Source: an uncultured Eubacteriales bacterium
GTDB taxonomy: Bacteria; Bacillota; Clostridia; Christensenellales; Borkfalkiaceae
Assembly (NCBI GenBank): GCA_949288785.1
Contig: CASELQ010000003.1
Span: forward strand, 62,001-126,000
Length of the DNA stretch: 64,000 bases
Reading direction: 5' to 3'
Shown here one piece after another: positions 26,844 through 35,032 of the stretch (its first letter is position 1; every line of letters begins with the position of its first letter). The position numbers were made by a program, and so were the translations under genes. The notes below the pieces were generated by a model. It worked only from the letters and a program-made list of their open reading frames with translations, was not told where the DNA came from and did no database searches.

Positions 26844-27830
26844 ATGAAAAGAATTAAAGCCATACTGTTTCTGTTACTGCTTTCGCTTACGCTTGTCAAC
26901 TTCAAATATACTGCTACGATAGCGTATGCCGCGGAGAATAATATATATCTCGGCGGATTTCCGGCAGGCTTTGCACTTGAAACGCGCGGAGCTTATATAA
27001 TGGGGCTTACTGACGTAATAACCGAACAAGGCATAAAATCCCCGTGTAAAGAAGCGGGAATAGAAACGGGAGATATAATATTAAGCATTGACGGAATTCC
27101 GGTAAATAACGCGGAAGATGTGGAAAAAGCCATAGCAAACGGAGAAAAGAAAGCGCTCGAAGTAAAAAAGTGCGAGGGAACGGATATTATTATTGCCCAG
27201 CCGGCAAAAGATCTCAGCGGACATTACCGCTTAGGTATATTTATAAGAAACGGCATAAACGGTATAGGTACTGTAACATATATCAAAGGGGATACCTTCG
27301 CCTCGCTCGGGCACCCCGTAACAGACGAAAGCGGCAAGCCTCTTGATATTGTAGGAGGGCAGCTGTATCCCTGTAAAATAACGGGTTATATTGCAGGAGA
27401 ACGAGGGAAACCGGGCGAACTCAGGGGGATTTTCGTAAAAAACGAAACGATAGGCATCATAGAAAAAAATCTTATAAGCGGGGTATACGGGCATGCAGCT
27501 GAAACATTCGATAAAGACAGACTTACTGAGATACAGACGGGAGAGGGTAAAGTCGGTACGGCTCATATTTATACTACCATATCGGGAGAAAGCCCCGAAA
27601 AATACGAAATATCAATAATAAAAGTAACGGATATTGCCGGGGATGTGAAAAATTTCGTTATAAAAATAAACGATGAACGACTGCTTGAAAGTACCGCGGG
27701 GATAGTACAGGGTATGAGCGGGAGTCCCATTGTACAGGATGGAAAACTGATAGGGGCAGTAACGCATGTATTTGTAAACGATCCTTCAAGAGGCTTTGGC
27801 ATATCGATTGAAAATATGATAAATAATTAG
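26844..27830 (+). CDS. spoIVB: SpoIVB peptidase (S55 family)
   Basis: Forespore-secreted serine peptidase that in Bacillus triggers pro-sigma-K processing. The 328-residue protein has an N-terminal membrane/signal helix (residues 5-30), a PDZ domain (about 45-110) with GDIILSIDGIPVNNAEDVEKAI, and a peptidase domain with FASLGHPVTDE (likely catalytic His near 155) and GMSGSPIVQDGKLIGAVTHV (catalytic Ser near 293). It is preceded by a sigma-G-like promoter. spo0A, which commonly follows spoIVB, is not found downstream. Confidence 0.94.
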   Translation: MKRIKAILFLLLLSLTLVNFKYTATIAYAAENNIYLGGFPAGFALETRGAYIMGLTDVITEQGIKSPCKEAGIETGDIILSIDGIPVNNAEDVEKAIANGEKKALEVKKCEGTDIIIAQPAKDLSGHYRLGIFIRNGINGIGTVTYIKGDTFASLGHPVTDESGKPLDIVGGQLYPCKITGYIAGERGKPGELRGIFVKNETIGIIEKNLISGVYGHAAETFDKDRLTEIQTGEGKVGTAHIYTTISGESPEKYEISIIKVTDIAGDVKNFVIKINDERLLESTAGIVQGMSGSPIVQDGKLIGAVTHVFVNDPSRGFGISIENMINN

Positions 27831-27855
27831 TTAATTATTAAATATTTTAATAAAG

Positions 27856-27872
27856 ATTATGTCAGACATAAT
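27856..27872. promoter_or_regulatory. 17-bp perfect palindrome, copy 2
   Basis: ATTATGTC-A-GACATAAT, the perfect member of a family of four in this window. It is 53 bp upstream of the carboxypeptidase start codon, between it and spoIVB, in a plausible operator position. Confidence 0.65.
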
Positions 27873-27924
27873 GAATAATTTACCAAAAAATACGGACAAT
27901 AATCATAGAAGAGAGGAAACTTTT

Positions 27925-29100
27925 ATGAGAAAAAAATATTCCGTATTTTTTATTGCTTTTGCAATTATGCTCACTTTCGGCATATTTTGCGGCTTTACTT
28001 TAAAACAAAAAGTTTTTGCCGACAGTGAAAACGTATTTAAAAGCAAGTCCGTTATTTTAACCGATTACAATTCCGGAACGGTTATAGCGGAACAAAATTC
28101 CAAACAGCACCTGCCCATAGCAAGTATGTGCAAAATAATGACGCTTTTGCTTACTTTTGAACAAATAGATAAGGGCGCGCTTAATTTCGATGAAAACATT
28201 GCAGTAAGCGAAACCGCAGCAGGTATGGGCGGCTCGCAGGTTTTTTTGGAAGCGGGCGCCATGTATAAAACTTCGGACCTTATTAAGAGCATCGTTGTGG
28301 CTTCCGCAAACGACGCATGCGTTGCCATTGCCGAAACAATTGCCGGCAGCGAAGACTCTTTCGTTTCTTTGATGAATGCGCGTGCAAAAGAACTCGGCAT
28401 GACGGACACGGTTTTCAATAACTGTACGGGATTACCAAAACCCGGGCAATATTCCTGCGCAAAGGACGTTTCCGTTATGTTTTGCGAACTGCTTAATCAT
28501 GAAGATTACTTTAAATATTCCACCATTTGGATGGATGAAATATCTCACCCCAAGGGGAGAGTAACCGAAATATCCAACACCAATAAACTTGTTCGCTTTT
28601 ATAACGGCTGCGACAGCGGTAAAACGGGTTATACAAGCGAAGCCGGACACTGTCTTGCGGCATCAGCCGTAAGGAACGGAATGAGACTTGTCTGCGTGGT
28701 TATTTCTTCACCGGACAGCAAGACGAGATTTGCCGAAGTATCTTCGCTTTTTAACAACGGTTTTGCAAATTACACCAATAAACTGATCATAGATTCGAGC
28801 TCTCCGCTTGAAATTGAAGTAAACGTTAAAAAAGGTGTAAAAGACAGTCTCACGGTAATGCCTGAAAAATCTTTTTATCTATTCTCCGCAAAAAACGTTC
28901 AGCGCAGTATTGAGCAAGATTTTCAGCCGTTTGACGAGGTGAAAGCCCCTGTACGCAATGGCGACTGCGTCGGAAAAATAGTTATATACGAAAACGGCGT
29001 AGAGATAGGCAGCGTAAACGTACTTGCCGCCGAAGATATTGCGGAAAAAACTTATTTCGATTATATAAAAGATATCGGTGATAACTGGGGTTTATTGTGA
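27925..29100 (+). CDS. D-alanyl-D-alanine carboxypeptidase (S11 family), DacF-like
   Basis: Removes the terminal D-Ala from peptidoglycan stem peptides outside the cell. The 391-residue protein has a signal peptide (residues 1-35: KKYSVFFIAFAIMLTFGIFC...VFA), the active-site SMCK near residue 68, SAND near residue 128, KTG (GKTGYTSEAG) near residue 233, and a C-terminal beta domain. The start at 27925 follows GAGAGG; an upstream ATG at 27859 lies inside the palindrome and would add a charged leader, so it is rejected. Its place after spoIVB suggests, but does not prove, a sporulation role. Confidence 0.88.
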   Translation: MRKKYSVFFIAFAIMLTFGIFCGFTLKQKVFADSENVFKSKSVILTDYNSGTVIAEQNSKQHLPIASMCKIMTLLLTFEQIDKGALNFDENIAVSETAAGMGGSQVFLEAGAMYKTSDLIKSIVVASANDACVAIAETIAGSEDSFVSLMNARAKELGMTDTVFNNCTGLPKPGQYSCAKDVSVMFCELLNHEDYFKYSTIWMDEISHPKGRVTEISNTNKLVRFYNGCDSGKTGYTSEAGHCLAASAVRNGMRLVCVVISSPDSKTRFAEVSSLFNNGFANYTNKLIIDSSSPLEIEVNVKKGVKDSLTVMPEKSFYLFSAKNVQRSIEQDFQPFDEVKAPVRNGDCVGKIVIYENGVEIGSVNVLAAEDIAEKTYFDYIKDIGDNWGLL

Positions 29101-29145
29101 TTATGCGGTTATAAAAGCTTATTAAACCGTATATAAAATTTATTT

Positions 29146-29215
29146 AACCCGCTTTGATTGACAATTTTTATGTTTTAATGCTAAAATTAACATATAAAAA
29201 CAATCGGAGCGGGTT
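29146..29215. promoter_or_regulatory. lysA promoter flanked by a 15-bp inverted repeat
   Basis: The promoter is TTGACA (29158-29163), 18 bp, TAAAAT (29182-29187). AACCCGCTTTGATTG (29146-29160) and CAATCGGAGCGGGTT (29201-29215) are inverted repeats with 13 Watson-Crick pairs and two G-U pairs. The right arm contains the GGAG ribosome binding site of lysA. Confidence 0.6.
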
Positions 29216-29217
29216 TT

Positions 29218-30522
29218 ATGAACCAAAGAGAAACTTTAAAAATAAACGATAAGGGACATCTTGAAATAGGCGGGGCGGACGCGGAGGAACTTGTTAAACA
29301 GTTCGGAACCCCGTTATATGTTATGGATAAGGCGTATATCGGGCAAATGTGCATAACTCTTACTTCCGCGCTTAAAAAAGAGTATGGCAGCGGCCTTATA
29401 TCTTATGCTTCCAAGGCGTTTTGCTGTAAGGAAATATACAGGATAATCGAGGATTACGGCATGGGGGCGGACGTTGTTTCCGGAGGAGAACTTTATACCG
29501 CCAAGGAGAGCGGTTTTCCAATGGATAAAATTACTTTTCACGGCAACAATAAGTCTTTTACGGAGTTGACCGAAGCCGTCTTATGCGGAGTGCAACATAT
29601 AGTAATTGATTCTTTGGGCGAGGCGGAGGATCTGGAAGAGATATGTGCCGCAAACGGAACCGTTCAGAATGTTTTGATAAGGGTCAATCCGGGCGTGGAA
29701 GCCCATACCCACCACTTTATACAGACGGCAAAGCAAGATTCAAAATTCGGTTTTTCGCTGACAGACGGCAGCGCCGAGGACATAATAAACAGCGTCATAA
29801 AAAAACCGCATTTAAAACTTTGCGGGCTGCATTGCCATATAGGCTCGCAGATATTCGAAATAAAGTCTTTCTGTATTGCCGTGGAAAAGATGACTGACTT
29901 TTACAAAAAAATTTCCGATGAGCTCGGAATATCTTTTTCAGTACTCAATCTCGGAGGCGGGTTCGGCATACACTATGCAGAAGGAGATCCGATATTAAAA
30001 CTTTCGGATTATTACGATTTTGTTAAAACTATATGCGATAAGCTGAAAACGTGCCTAAAAGAAAAGGGGCTTGAAAAACCGTATCTTATTTTGGAACCGG
30101 GCAGATCCGTGGTGGGAGAGGCAGGCGTAACTCTTTATACCGCCGGCAGGATCAAAGAGATAAAGGGCATCAAAAATTACGTTGCGATAGACGGGGGTAT
30201 GTTCGATAACCCGCGATTCGCCCTTTATCAGGCGCGTTACACCGTTGCCGCCGCCGCAAAAATGCTGCTAAAACCCGTAAAAAAATACACCATAGCCGGA
30301 AAATGCTGTGAAAGCGGCGACATAATAGCCGAGGACTGCATGTTGCCCGAAATAGAAGAACGCGATATAATAGCCGTTTTTTCAACGGGCGCATACAATT
30401 ATTCCATGGCAAGCAATTATAACAGAAATCCTGTTCCTCCTGTGGTTTTTGCTGAAAACGGCAAAGCGTATTACGCCGTAAAACCGCAGACCTATAAAGA
30501 TATCGCAAGAAACGACGTATGA
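29218..30522 (+). CDS. lysA: Diaminopimelate decarboxylase
   Basis: Makes L-lysine from meso-diaminopimelate with PLP. It has 434 residues: PLP-binding YASKAFCCKEI near residue 65, HGNNKSFTEL, HCHIGSQIFE near residue 205, the Gly-rich LNLGGGFGIHY, EPGRSVVGEAG and the CCESGDIIAEDC active-site segment near residue 363. The start follows GGAG. A strong terminator hairpin follows the gene. Confidence 0.95.
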   Translation: MNQRETLKINDKGHLEIGGADAEELVKQFGTPLYVMDKAYIGQMCITLTSALKKEYGSGLISYASKAFCCKEIYRIIEDYGMGADVVSGGELYTAKESGFPMDKITFHGNNKSFTELTEAVLCGVQHIVIDSLGEAEDLEEICAANGTVQNVLIRVNPGVEAHTHHFIQTAKQDSKFGFSLTDGSAEDIINSVIKKPHLKLCGLHCHIGSQIFEIKSFCIAVEKMTDFYKKISDELGISFSVLNLGGGFGIHYAEGDPILKLSDYYDFVKTICDKLKTCLKEKGLEKPYLILEPGRSVVGEAGVTLYTAGRIKEIKGIKNYVAIDGGMFDNPRFALYQARYTVAAAAKMLLKPVKKYTIAGKCCESGDIIAEDCMLPEIEERDIIAVFSTGAYNYSMASNYNRNPVPPVVFAENGKAYYAVKPQTYKDIARNDV

Positions 30523-30589
30523 CATAAAGAATTTTTTGCCCAGAGCATAATCTGCCATAAAACACGCAAAAAATTTTTACGGTCGAATC

Positions 30590-30625
30590 TTTACCCGCAA
30601 AACGAATTTTGCGGGTAAAATAATT
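30590..30625 (+). terminator. Rho-independent terminator of lysA
   Basis: TTTACCCGCAAAA pairs with TTTTGCGGGTAAA (13 bp) across a CGAA tetraloop (30590-30619), about 70 bp after the lysA stop. The tract after it is AT-rich. Confidence 0.8.
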
Positions 30626-30693
30626 TACGGCGGTTTTTCTTGCTTTTTTTACTTAAATATTATATAATATTTAACATAATAAAAGAGGGTATA

Positions 30694-31356
30694 ATGGTTG
30701 AAAGAATAATAAATTATATCTCCATTTTTCTTGCGCTCATAATCGTGCTTCCGCTGCACGAATTCGCACATGCGTTTGCCGCTGTAAAATCAGGAGATCC
30801 CACCCCGAAAATAAACGGAAGATATACGCTTAATCCTCTTTCGCACTTCGACGCGATGGGGCTTGTCTGTTTTGTGCTTGCAGGCTTCGGCTGGGCAAGG
30901 CCCGTACCCATAAATCCCTATAATTTCAAACATTATAAGCGCGGCTTGTTCTGGACGTCTTCTGCCGGAGTCATAGCAAATTATCTTTTGGCTTTTATTG
31001 CTTATCCTCTGTACCTTCTTTCAGCCAAGCTGCCCGTCATCGGCTATTTTACTGTGGTTCTTCAGCTGACGTTGTTTTATATATTCAGCCTGAGCATAAG
31101 CTTTTTTGTATTTAACCTTATACCGGTGTTTCCGCTGGACGGGTTCAGGATATATGACGCACTTGCAAAACGCCGCGGCGGTTTTTACAGATTTTTACGC
31201 TTTCAAGGGATATACGTATTGTACTTCCTGCTGTTTTTAAGCGTTATCGCAGATTTTACCGGTCTTTGGCAGCTGAATATTCTCGGTATTGCGCTAAACT
31301 TTGTTGCGGGATATCTGCAAATACCCATAACAGCTTTTTGGGGGTTGATATTCTGA
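30694..31356 (+). CDS. Site-2 protease family (M50) membrane protein
   Basis: A 220-residue intramembrane zinc metalloprotease of the YwhC-like group. The HExxH site is HEFAH near residue 23 inside the first helix, and the third ligand region is NLIPVFPLDGFRIYDAL near residue 140. About five hydrophobic segments are visible. The start at 30694 follows GAGGG; a longer frame from 30640 has no ribosome binding site. It overlaps scpA (TGATG), a neighbour pair common in clostridia. The substrate is unknown. Confidence 0.88.
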   Translation: MVERIINYISIFLALIIVLPLHEFAHAFAAVKSGDPTPKINGRYTLNPLSHFDAMGLVCFVLAGFGWARPVPINPYNFKHYKRGLFWTSSAGVIANYLLAFIAYPLYLLSAKLPVIGYFTVVLQLTLFYIFSLSISFFVFNLIPVFPLDGFRIYDALAKRRGGFYRFLRFQGIYVLYFLLFLSVIADFTGLWQLNILGIALNFVAGYLQIPITAFWGLIF

Positions 31357-32138
31357 TGGCAGAATTTGAATCGGTTGTTGATTATTCCACAAAACTGAAA
31401 ATAGGCATAGAAGAGTTCGACGGGCCGCTCGATTTGCTGTTACATCTTATTAAGGAAGCTAAAATAGAGATAAAGGATATTTTCGTTTCCGAAGTAACCA
31501 AACAGTTTCTGGAATATATGGACGGACTTGATGTTTTAGATGTGGACAAAGCCAGCGAGTATCTCAACATGGCGGCAACATTGCTTGAAATAAAGTCTAA
31601 ATCGGTTCTGCCGAAAATAGAAGAGTACATGGAAGATTATGAAGACCCGGAAACCATGCTCATCCGTCAGCTTGAAGAGTATAAACTATTTAAAGAAGCC
31701 AGCGAAAAACTTGAAAAACAGGAAAACGTGCTGAGATTTTACAAGGCGCCCGATAAATCTGTGGGAAACGTTAAAATAGTTTATACGGACTTTAATCTTA
31801 ACGGGCTTATTGCCGCTTTTTCCAAACTGATCATGCGGGTGGACGACATGCGATGGCAGAAAAACGCCCTGAAAGAAATACCCAAGGAAGTTTTTACCGT
31901 AAAAGACAAGGTTGACAGTATAAGAGAAATTCTGCTTGAACGTAACAGCGTGAGCTTTTTTGAATTATTCCCGTATCACCATACAAAAACCGAACTTATA
32001 ACAACCTTTCAGGCGATGCTGGAATTACTCAAATTACAGTATATAACTGTAGAGCAGAACGGGGTTTTTGACGATATTACCATCACTTTGAGGGAAGACA
32101 GAAATGAAGAACTCGGAGAAATTGACGAATATAATTGA
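31356..32138 (+). CDS. scpA: Segregation and condensation protein A
   Basis: Kleisin subunit of the SMC-ScpAB condensin. It has 260 residues; the N-terminal EEFDGPLDLLLHLIKEAKIEIKDI motif is diagnostic, and the C-terminal winged helix (SFFELFPYHHTKTELITTFQAMLELLKL) binds the SMC head. The ATG at 31356 overlaps the protease stop. scpB starts 35 bp before its end. Confidence 0.94.
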   Translation: MAEFESVVDYSTKLKIGIEEFDGPLDLLLHLIKEAKIEIKDIFVSEVTKQFLEYMDGLDVLDVDKASEYLNMAATLLEIKSKSVLPKIEEYMEDYEDPETMLIRQLEEYKLFKEASEKLEKQENVLRFYKAPDKSVGNVKIVYTDFNLNGLIAAFSKLIMRVDDMRWQKNALKEIPKEVFTVKDKVDSIREILLERNSVSFFELFPYHHTKTELITTFQAMLELLKLQYITVEQNGVFDDITITLREDRNEELGEIDEYN

Positions 32139-32889
32139 ATCTATTTTATTTGTTTCGGGGGAACCCGTTGCAATAAGCGACATTGCGGATAAACTTGCCG
32201 TAACGGAAAAGGACGTTTTAGGCGCATATACAGCGCTGAAAGCAAAATACGGGGAAAAAAGCGGTATTCAGATATTGCAGTTCAACAAAAAACTTCAGTT
32301 CTGTTCAAACCCCGATTACAGCGAAGAAGTTTCCGCCGTGCTTAACCCCATAAAAGAGCGTGAACTTTCAAAGAGTATGCTTGAAGTTGCCGCAATCATA
32401 GCATACAAGCAGCCCGTTACCAGAATAGATTTAGAAGAGATAAGGGGTAACAGCGAATATGCCGTTCAGAAATTGCTGGAACTTGGAATAATAGAGCCGG
32501 TAGGCAGAAAGGACGCGGTGGGCAGACCCGTAATGTTCGGCACTACGGACAAGTTCTTAAAGCGCTTTCAGATTTCTTCTCTAGACGAATTGCCTGACTA
32601 TGAAGAACTTATAAATAAAATACAGCTGATACACGGGGCGGACACCGGGGACGATTATCTGTACAGAAAAGACGTTTACATAGAAGATGACGCTGCCGCC
32701 GCTGCCGATTCCTCATCCTTCGATACGGCAAATGACGGTAAATCTGCGGAAAATACTGCGGACACTACGCCTTCACAAAGTGAATCCGCCACAAAAAAAA
32801 CCGATACCGAATCCGATTTTGACCTGCCCGATATTGAAGACGAGGAAATACCGGACTTTTTAAAGGGAGAGGATGTTGAAAGGTTTTAA
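32104..32889 (+). CDS. scpB: Segregation and condensation protein B
   Basis: Winged-helix partner of ScpA. It has 261 residues; KSMLEVAAIIAYKQPVTRIDLEEIRG and VGRPVMFGTTDKFLKRF are typical. The C-terminal 60 residues are a low-complexity acidic tail rich in Asp, Glu, Ser and Ala, longer than in B. subtilis ScpB. A terminator hairpin follows. Confidence 0.94.
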   Translation: MKNSEKLTNIIESILFVSGEPVAISDIADKLAVTEKDVLGAYTALKAKYGEKSGIQILQFNKKLQFCSNPDYSEEVSAVLNPIKERELSKSMLEVAAIIAYKQPVTRIDLEEIRGNSEYAVQKLLELGIIEPVGRKDAVGRPVMFGTTDKFLKRFQISSLDELPDYEELINKIQLIHGADTGDDYLYRKDVYIEDDAAAAADSSSFDTANDGKSAENTADTTPSQSESATKKTDTESDFDLPDIEDEEIPDFLKGEDVERF

Positions 32890-32952
32890 TGTAAAAAACA
32901 TTGATTTTATCTTCGCTTAAATTATAAATACGTAAATTTTATTTTTTATCTT

Positions 32953-32990
32953 AAAAGCCACGGGCGTCAGCCCGTGGCTTTTAAGTATAT
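32953..32990 (+). terminator. Rho-independent terminator after scpB
   Basis: AAAAGCCACGGG pairs with CCCGTGGCTTTT (12 bp) across the loop CGTCAG (32953-32982), followed by an AT-rich tract. A possible GTG start of the next gene lies within its right arm. Confidence 0.85.
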
Positions 32991-33018
32991 TTTATTTGTA
33001 ATTGCGGATATTAAAATA

Positions 33019-33567
33019 GTGTTGACGATTGTTACCATTGTTGCCATATGCGTTACAGTGCTGATATTTCCGATATTTGTAAACATCAGTTTGTTTTACA
33101 CGAAAAATGATAAAAAAATTTTTTTCGGACTGGGACTGTACGGAATAAACCTTATGGGCGGATATGCGGAAAAGTTCAAAAAAGGAATATCCGTATTTTT
33201 AAACGGAAAAAAACGGTTTTATATTTATTATAAAAACATGTTTAAGCTAAGAGCCAAAGTAAAGCCGTTAAGAGATTATCATTTTATAAGTATTTATTAC
33301 TATTGGGATCTGGGATTAAAAAATACGGCAGCGGCAGCCTTTTCGGGTTTTACGGCAGCATGGCTAACCGAAATGTTTTTCGGCCCCGTCGCCATGAAAA
33401 AACCATATATAAAGGCAGGAGCGGATATAAATATATACGAATGCGAGGATGTTTTTGACCTGTATTTCAAAGGAACAGTCGCTCTGAACCTTTTGGCGCT
33501 GTTTCTCAGCGCCATAAAAATTTTAACGGAGAAAATGATATATGCAATCAGAAAAACAGCAAAATAA
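33019..33567 (+). CDS. DUF2953-like (YtfI) membrane protein
   Basis: A small protein of about 182 residues with an N-terminal hydrophobic helix and a second near the C-terminus. Its place directly before a ytfJ/gerW gene and after scpAB is that of YtfI (DUF2953) in spore formers. The start is unsure: the frame has no ATG. GTG at 33019 (then LTIVTIVAICVT) is chosen; GTG at 32974 also opens the frame but lies within the scpB terminator stem. It overlaps the next gene by 26 bp. Its role is probably in sporulation, by context only. Confidence 0.6.
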   Translation: MLTIVTIVAICVTVLIFPIFVNISLFYTKNDKKIFFGLGLYGINLMGGYAEKFKKGISVFLNGKKRFYIYYKNMFKLRAKVKPLRDYHFISIYYYWDLGLKNTAAAAFSGFTAAWLTEMFFGPVAMKKPYIKAGADINIYECEDVFDLYFKGTVALNLLALFLSAIKILTEKMIYAIRKTAK

Positions 33568-33919
33568 AATCAACAATGCAATTGAAACCGCACTAAAAAA
33601 TTTAAGCGGACTTATAGACGTAAATACCGTGATAGGTTCGCCCGTAAAAAACGAATGCGGAGATATGATCATCCCCGTATCTAAGGTTACCTTCGGACTT
33701 CTTGCCGGAGGGGGAGAATACGGAAAACTAAACATTTTCAAAAAAGGGAGCGATTTACCGTATTCCGCCGGCAACGGCGCCATAGTGTCAATAAAACCGT
33801 GCGGCTTCCTCTTAAAAACAGAGGGAAGTTACAAGGTCTTATCTATAGCGGATAACGCATATGAAAATCTGATAGAAAAAACCGCCGATCTTATATCCGG
33901 AATGAAGGAAAAGGAATAA
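33542..33919 (+). CDS. ytfJ: GerW family sporulation protein YtfJ
   Basis: A 125-residue spore protein family member needed for normal germination in some Bacillus. Typical segments are VIGSPVKNECGDMIIPVSKVTFGLLAGGGEYG and KPCGFLL. It starts inside the upstream DUF2953-like gene, and the carboxypeptidase gene follows after 3 bp, so the three are likely one unit. Confidence 0.88.
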   Translation: MQSEKQQNKINNAIETALKNLSGLIDVNTVIGSPVKNECGDMIIPVSKVTFGLLAGGGEYGKLNIFKKGSDLPYSAGNGAIVSIKPCGFLLKTEGSYKVLSIADNAYENLIEKTADLISGMKEKE

Positions 33920-33922
33920 AAA

Positions 33923-35017
33923 TTGCTAAAAAAATTATTATCTGTTGTATTTTGCGGTATAGCTTTATTTTCGGCATCGGGTACTTTATCCGGCAATAAA
34001 GCCGTAATAAATGCCGCAGAATATTCGGCACCTTACAGTGCTGAAATAGTGATGGAAGTAAACACGGGCAGGGTAGTATATGCAAGTAACGAACATACAA
34101 AAAAATATATGGCAAGTACTACAAAAATTCTTACCGCGATAACGGTGATTGAAAATTGCGATTTGGCGGCAAAGGTAACGGTTGGAAAAGAGACTGTCGG
34201 GGTAGAAGGCTCCAGCATTTACCTTGAAGCAGGTGAAGAGCTTACCGTAGAAGAACTTCTGTACGGCCTTATGTTGAGGTCCGGCAACGACGCAGCCGAA
34301 ACTCTTGCAGTATTTACTTCGGGAAGTATAGAAAATTTTGCGGCGCTCATGAATGAAACCGCAAGCAGAATAGGCGCCGTCAATTCGCACTTTGTAAACC
34401 CGCACGGGCTTCATAACGACGAACATTATACCACAGCCTACGACCTTGCGCTTATAACCTGCCACGCCATGAAAAACGAAAAATTCAGGGAAATTGCAGG
34501 GGCAAAAACCAAAGATATATCGTGGAGTACCCGCGAATATAAAAGACACCTTGTAAATAAAAACAAACTTCTTTTCAATCTGGAAGGCTGCACGGGCGTT
34601 AAGACGGGCTTTACCAAAAAAGCAGGCAGATGCCTTGTATCATCCTGCAAAAGAGGCGATACGGAATTTGTGTGCGTGGTGCTTAATTGCCCGCCAATGT
34701 TCGAACGTTCCGCCGCACTGCTTGAAAACGCACTTGAAATCTATAAAAACATAAAAGTTTTGGAAAGCGACAATATTTATGACTTTATAGATGTTGCTGG
34801 CACGGATGAAAAGTGCGGCGTATATATTAAAAACGACGTTATTTTGCCGCTAACCGTTGCGGAAGCCGAGAACCTTAAAATTGTCAATGCTTATCCCGAT
34901 AAACTCGAAGCACCATTTAAAAAGGACGAAGAAATAGGTTTTATTGAATTTTATTGTCAAAATAACTTGATTTTCAGAGAAAAAGTCTATACTATAATAG
35001 GTATGGAAAAAAACTGA
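33923..35017 (+). CDS. D-alanyl-D-alanine carboxypeptidase (S11 family), second copy
   Basis: A 364-residue exported DD-carboxypeptidase: signal peptide at residues 1-30, active-site STTK near residue 68, SGND near residue 121, KTG (VKTGFTKKAGR) near residue 232, and a short C-terminal domain. The start is TTG at 33923, after AAGGAA. Being co-transcribed with ytfJ and followed by rluB, it resembles the DacF/DacB neighbourhood of spore formers. The paralogue at 27925 shares the same motifs. Confidence 0.88.
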   Translation: MLKKLLSVVFCGIALFSASGTLSGNKAVINAAEYSAPYSAEIVMEVNTGRVVYASNEHTKKYMASTTKILTAITVIENCDLAAKVTVGKETVGVEGSSIYLEAGEELTVEELLYGLMLRSGNDAAETLAVFTSGSIENFAALMNETASRIGAVNSHFVNPHGLHNDEHYTTAYDLALITCHAMKNEKFREIAGAKTKDISWSTREYKRHLVNKNKLLFNLEGCTGVKTGFTKKAGRCLVSSCKRGDTEFVCVVLNCPPMFERSAALLENALEIYKNIKVLESDNIYDFIDVAGTDEKCGVYIKNDVILPLTVAEAENLKIVNAYPDKLEAPFKKDEEIGFIEFYCQNNLIFREKVYTIIGMEKN

Positions 35018-35032
35018 TATCAAGGAAACAGT

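Noticed and set aside
27859..27924. Upstream start giving the carboxypeptidase 22 extra residues.
   Set aside because: It lies in the palindrome, has no ribosome binding site, and would place charged residues before the signal peptide; ATG at 27925 has GAGAGG.
29101..29217. Lysine riboswitch upstream of lysA.
   Set aside because: The gap is only about 117 bp and shows no L-box features; the inverted repeat found there is a different structure.
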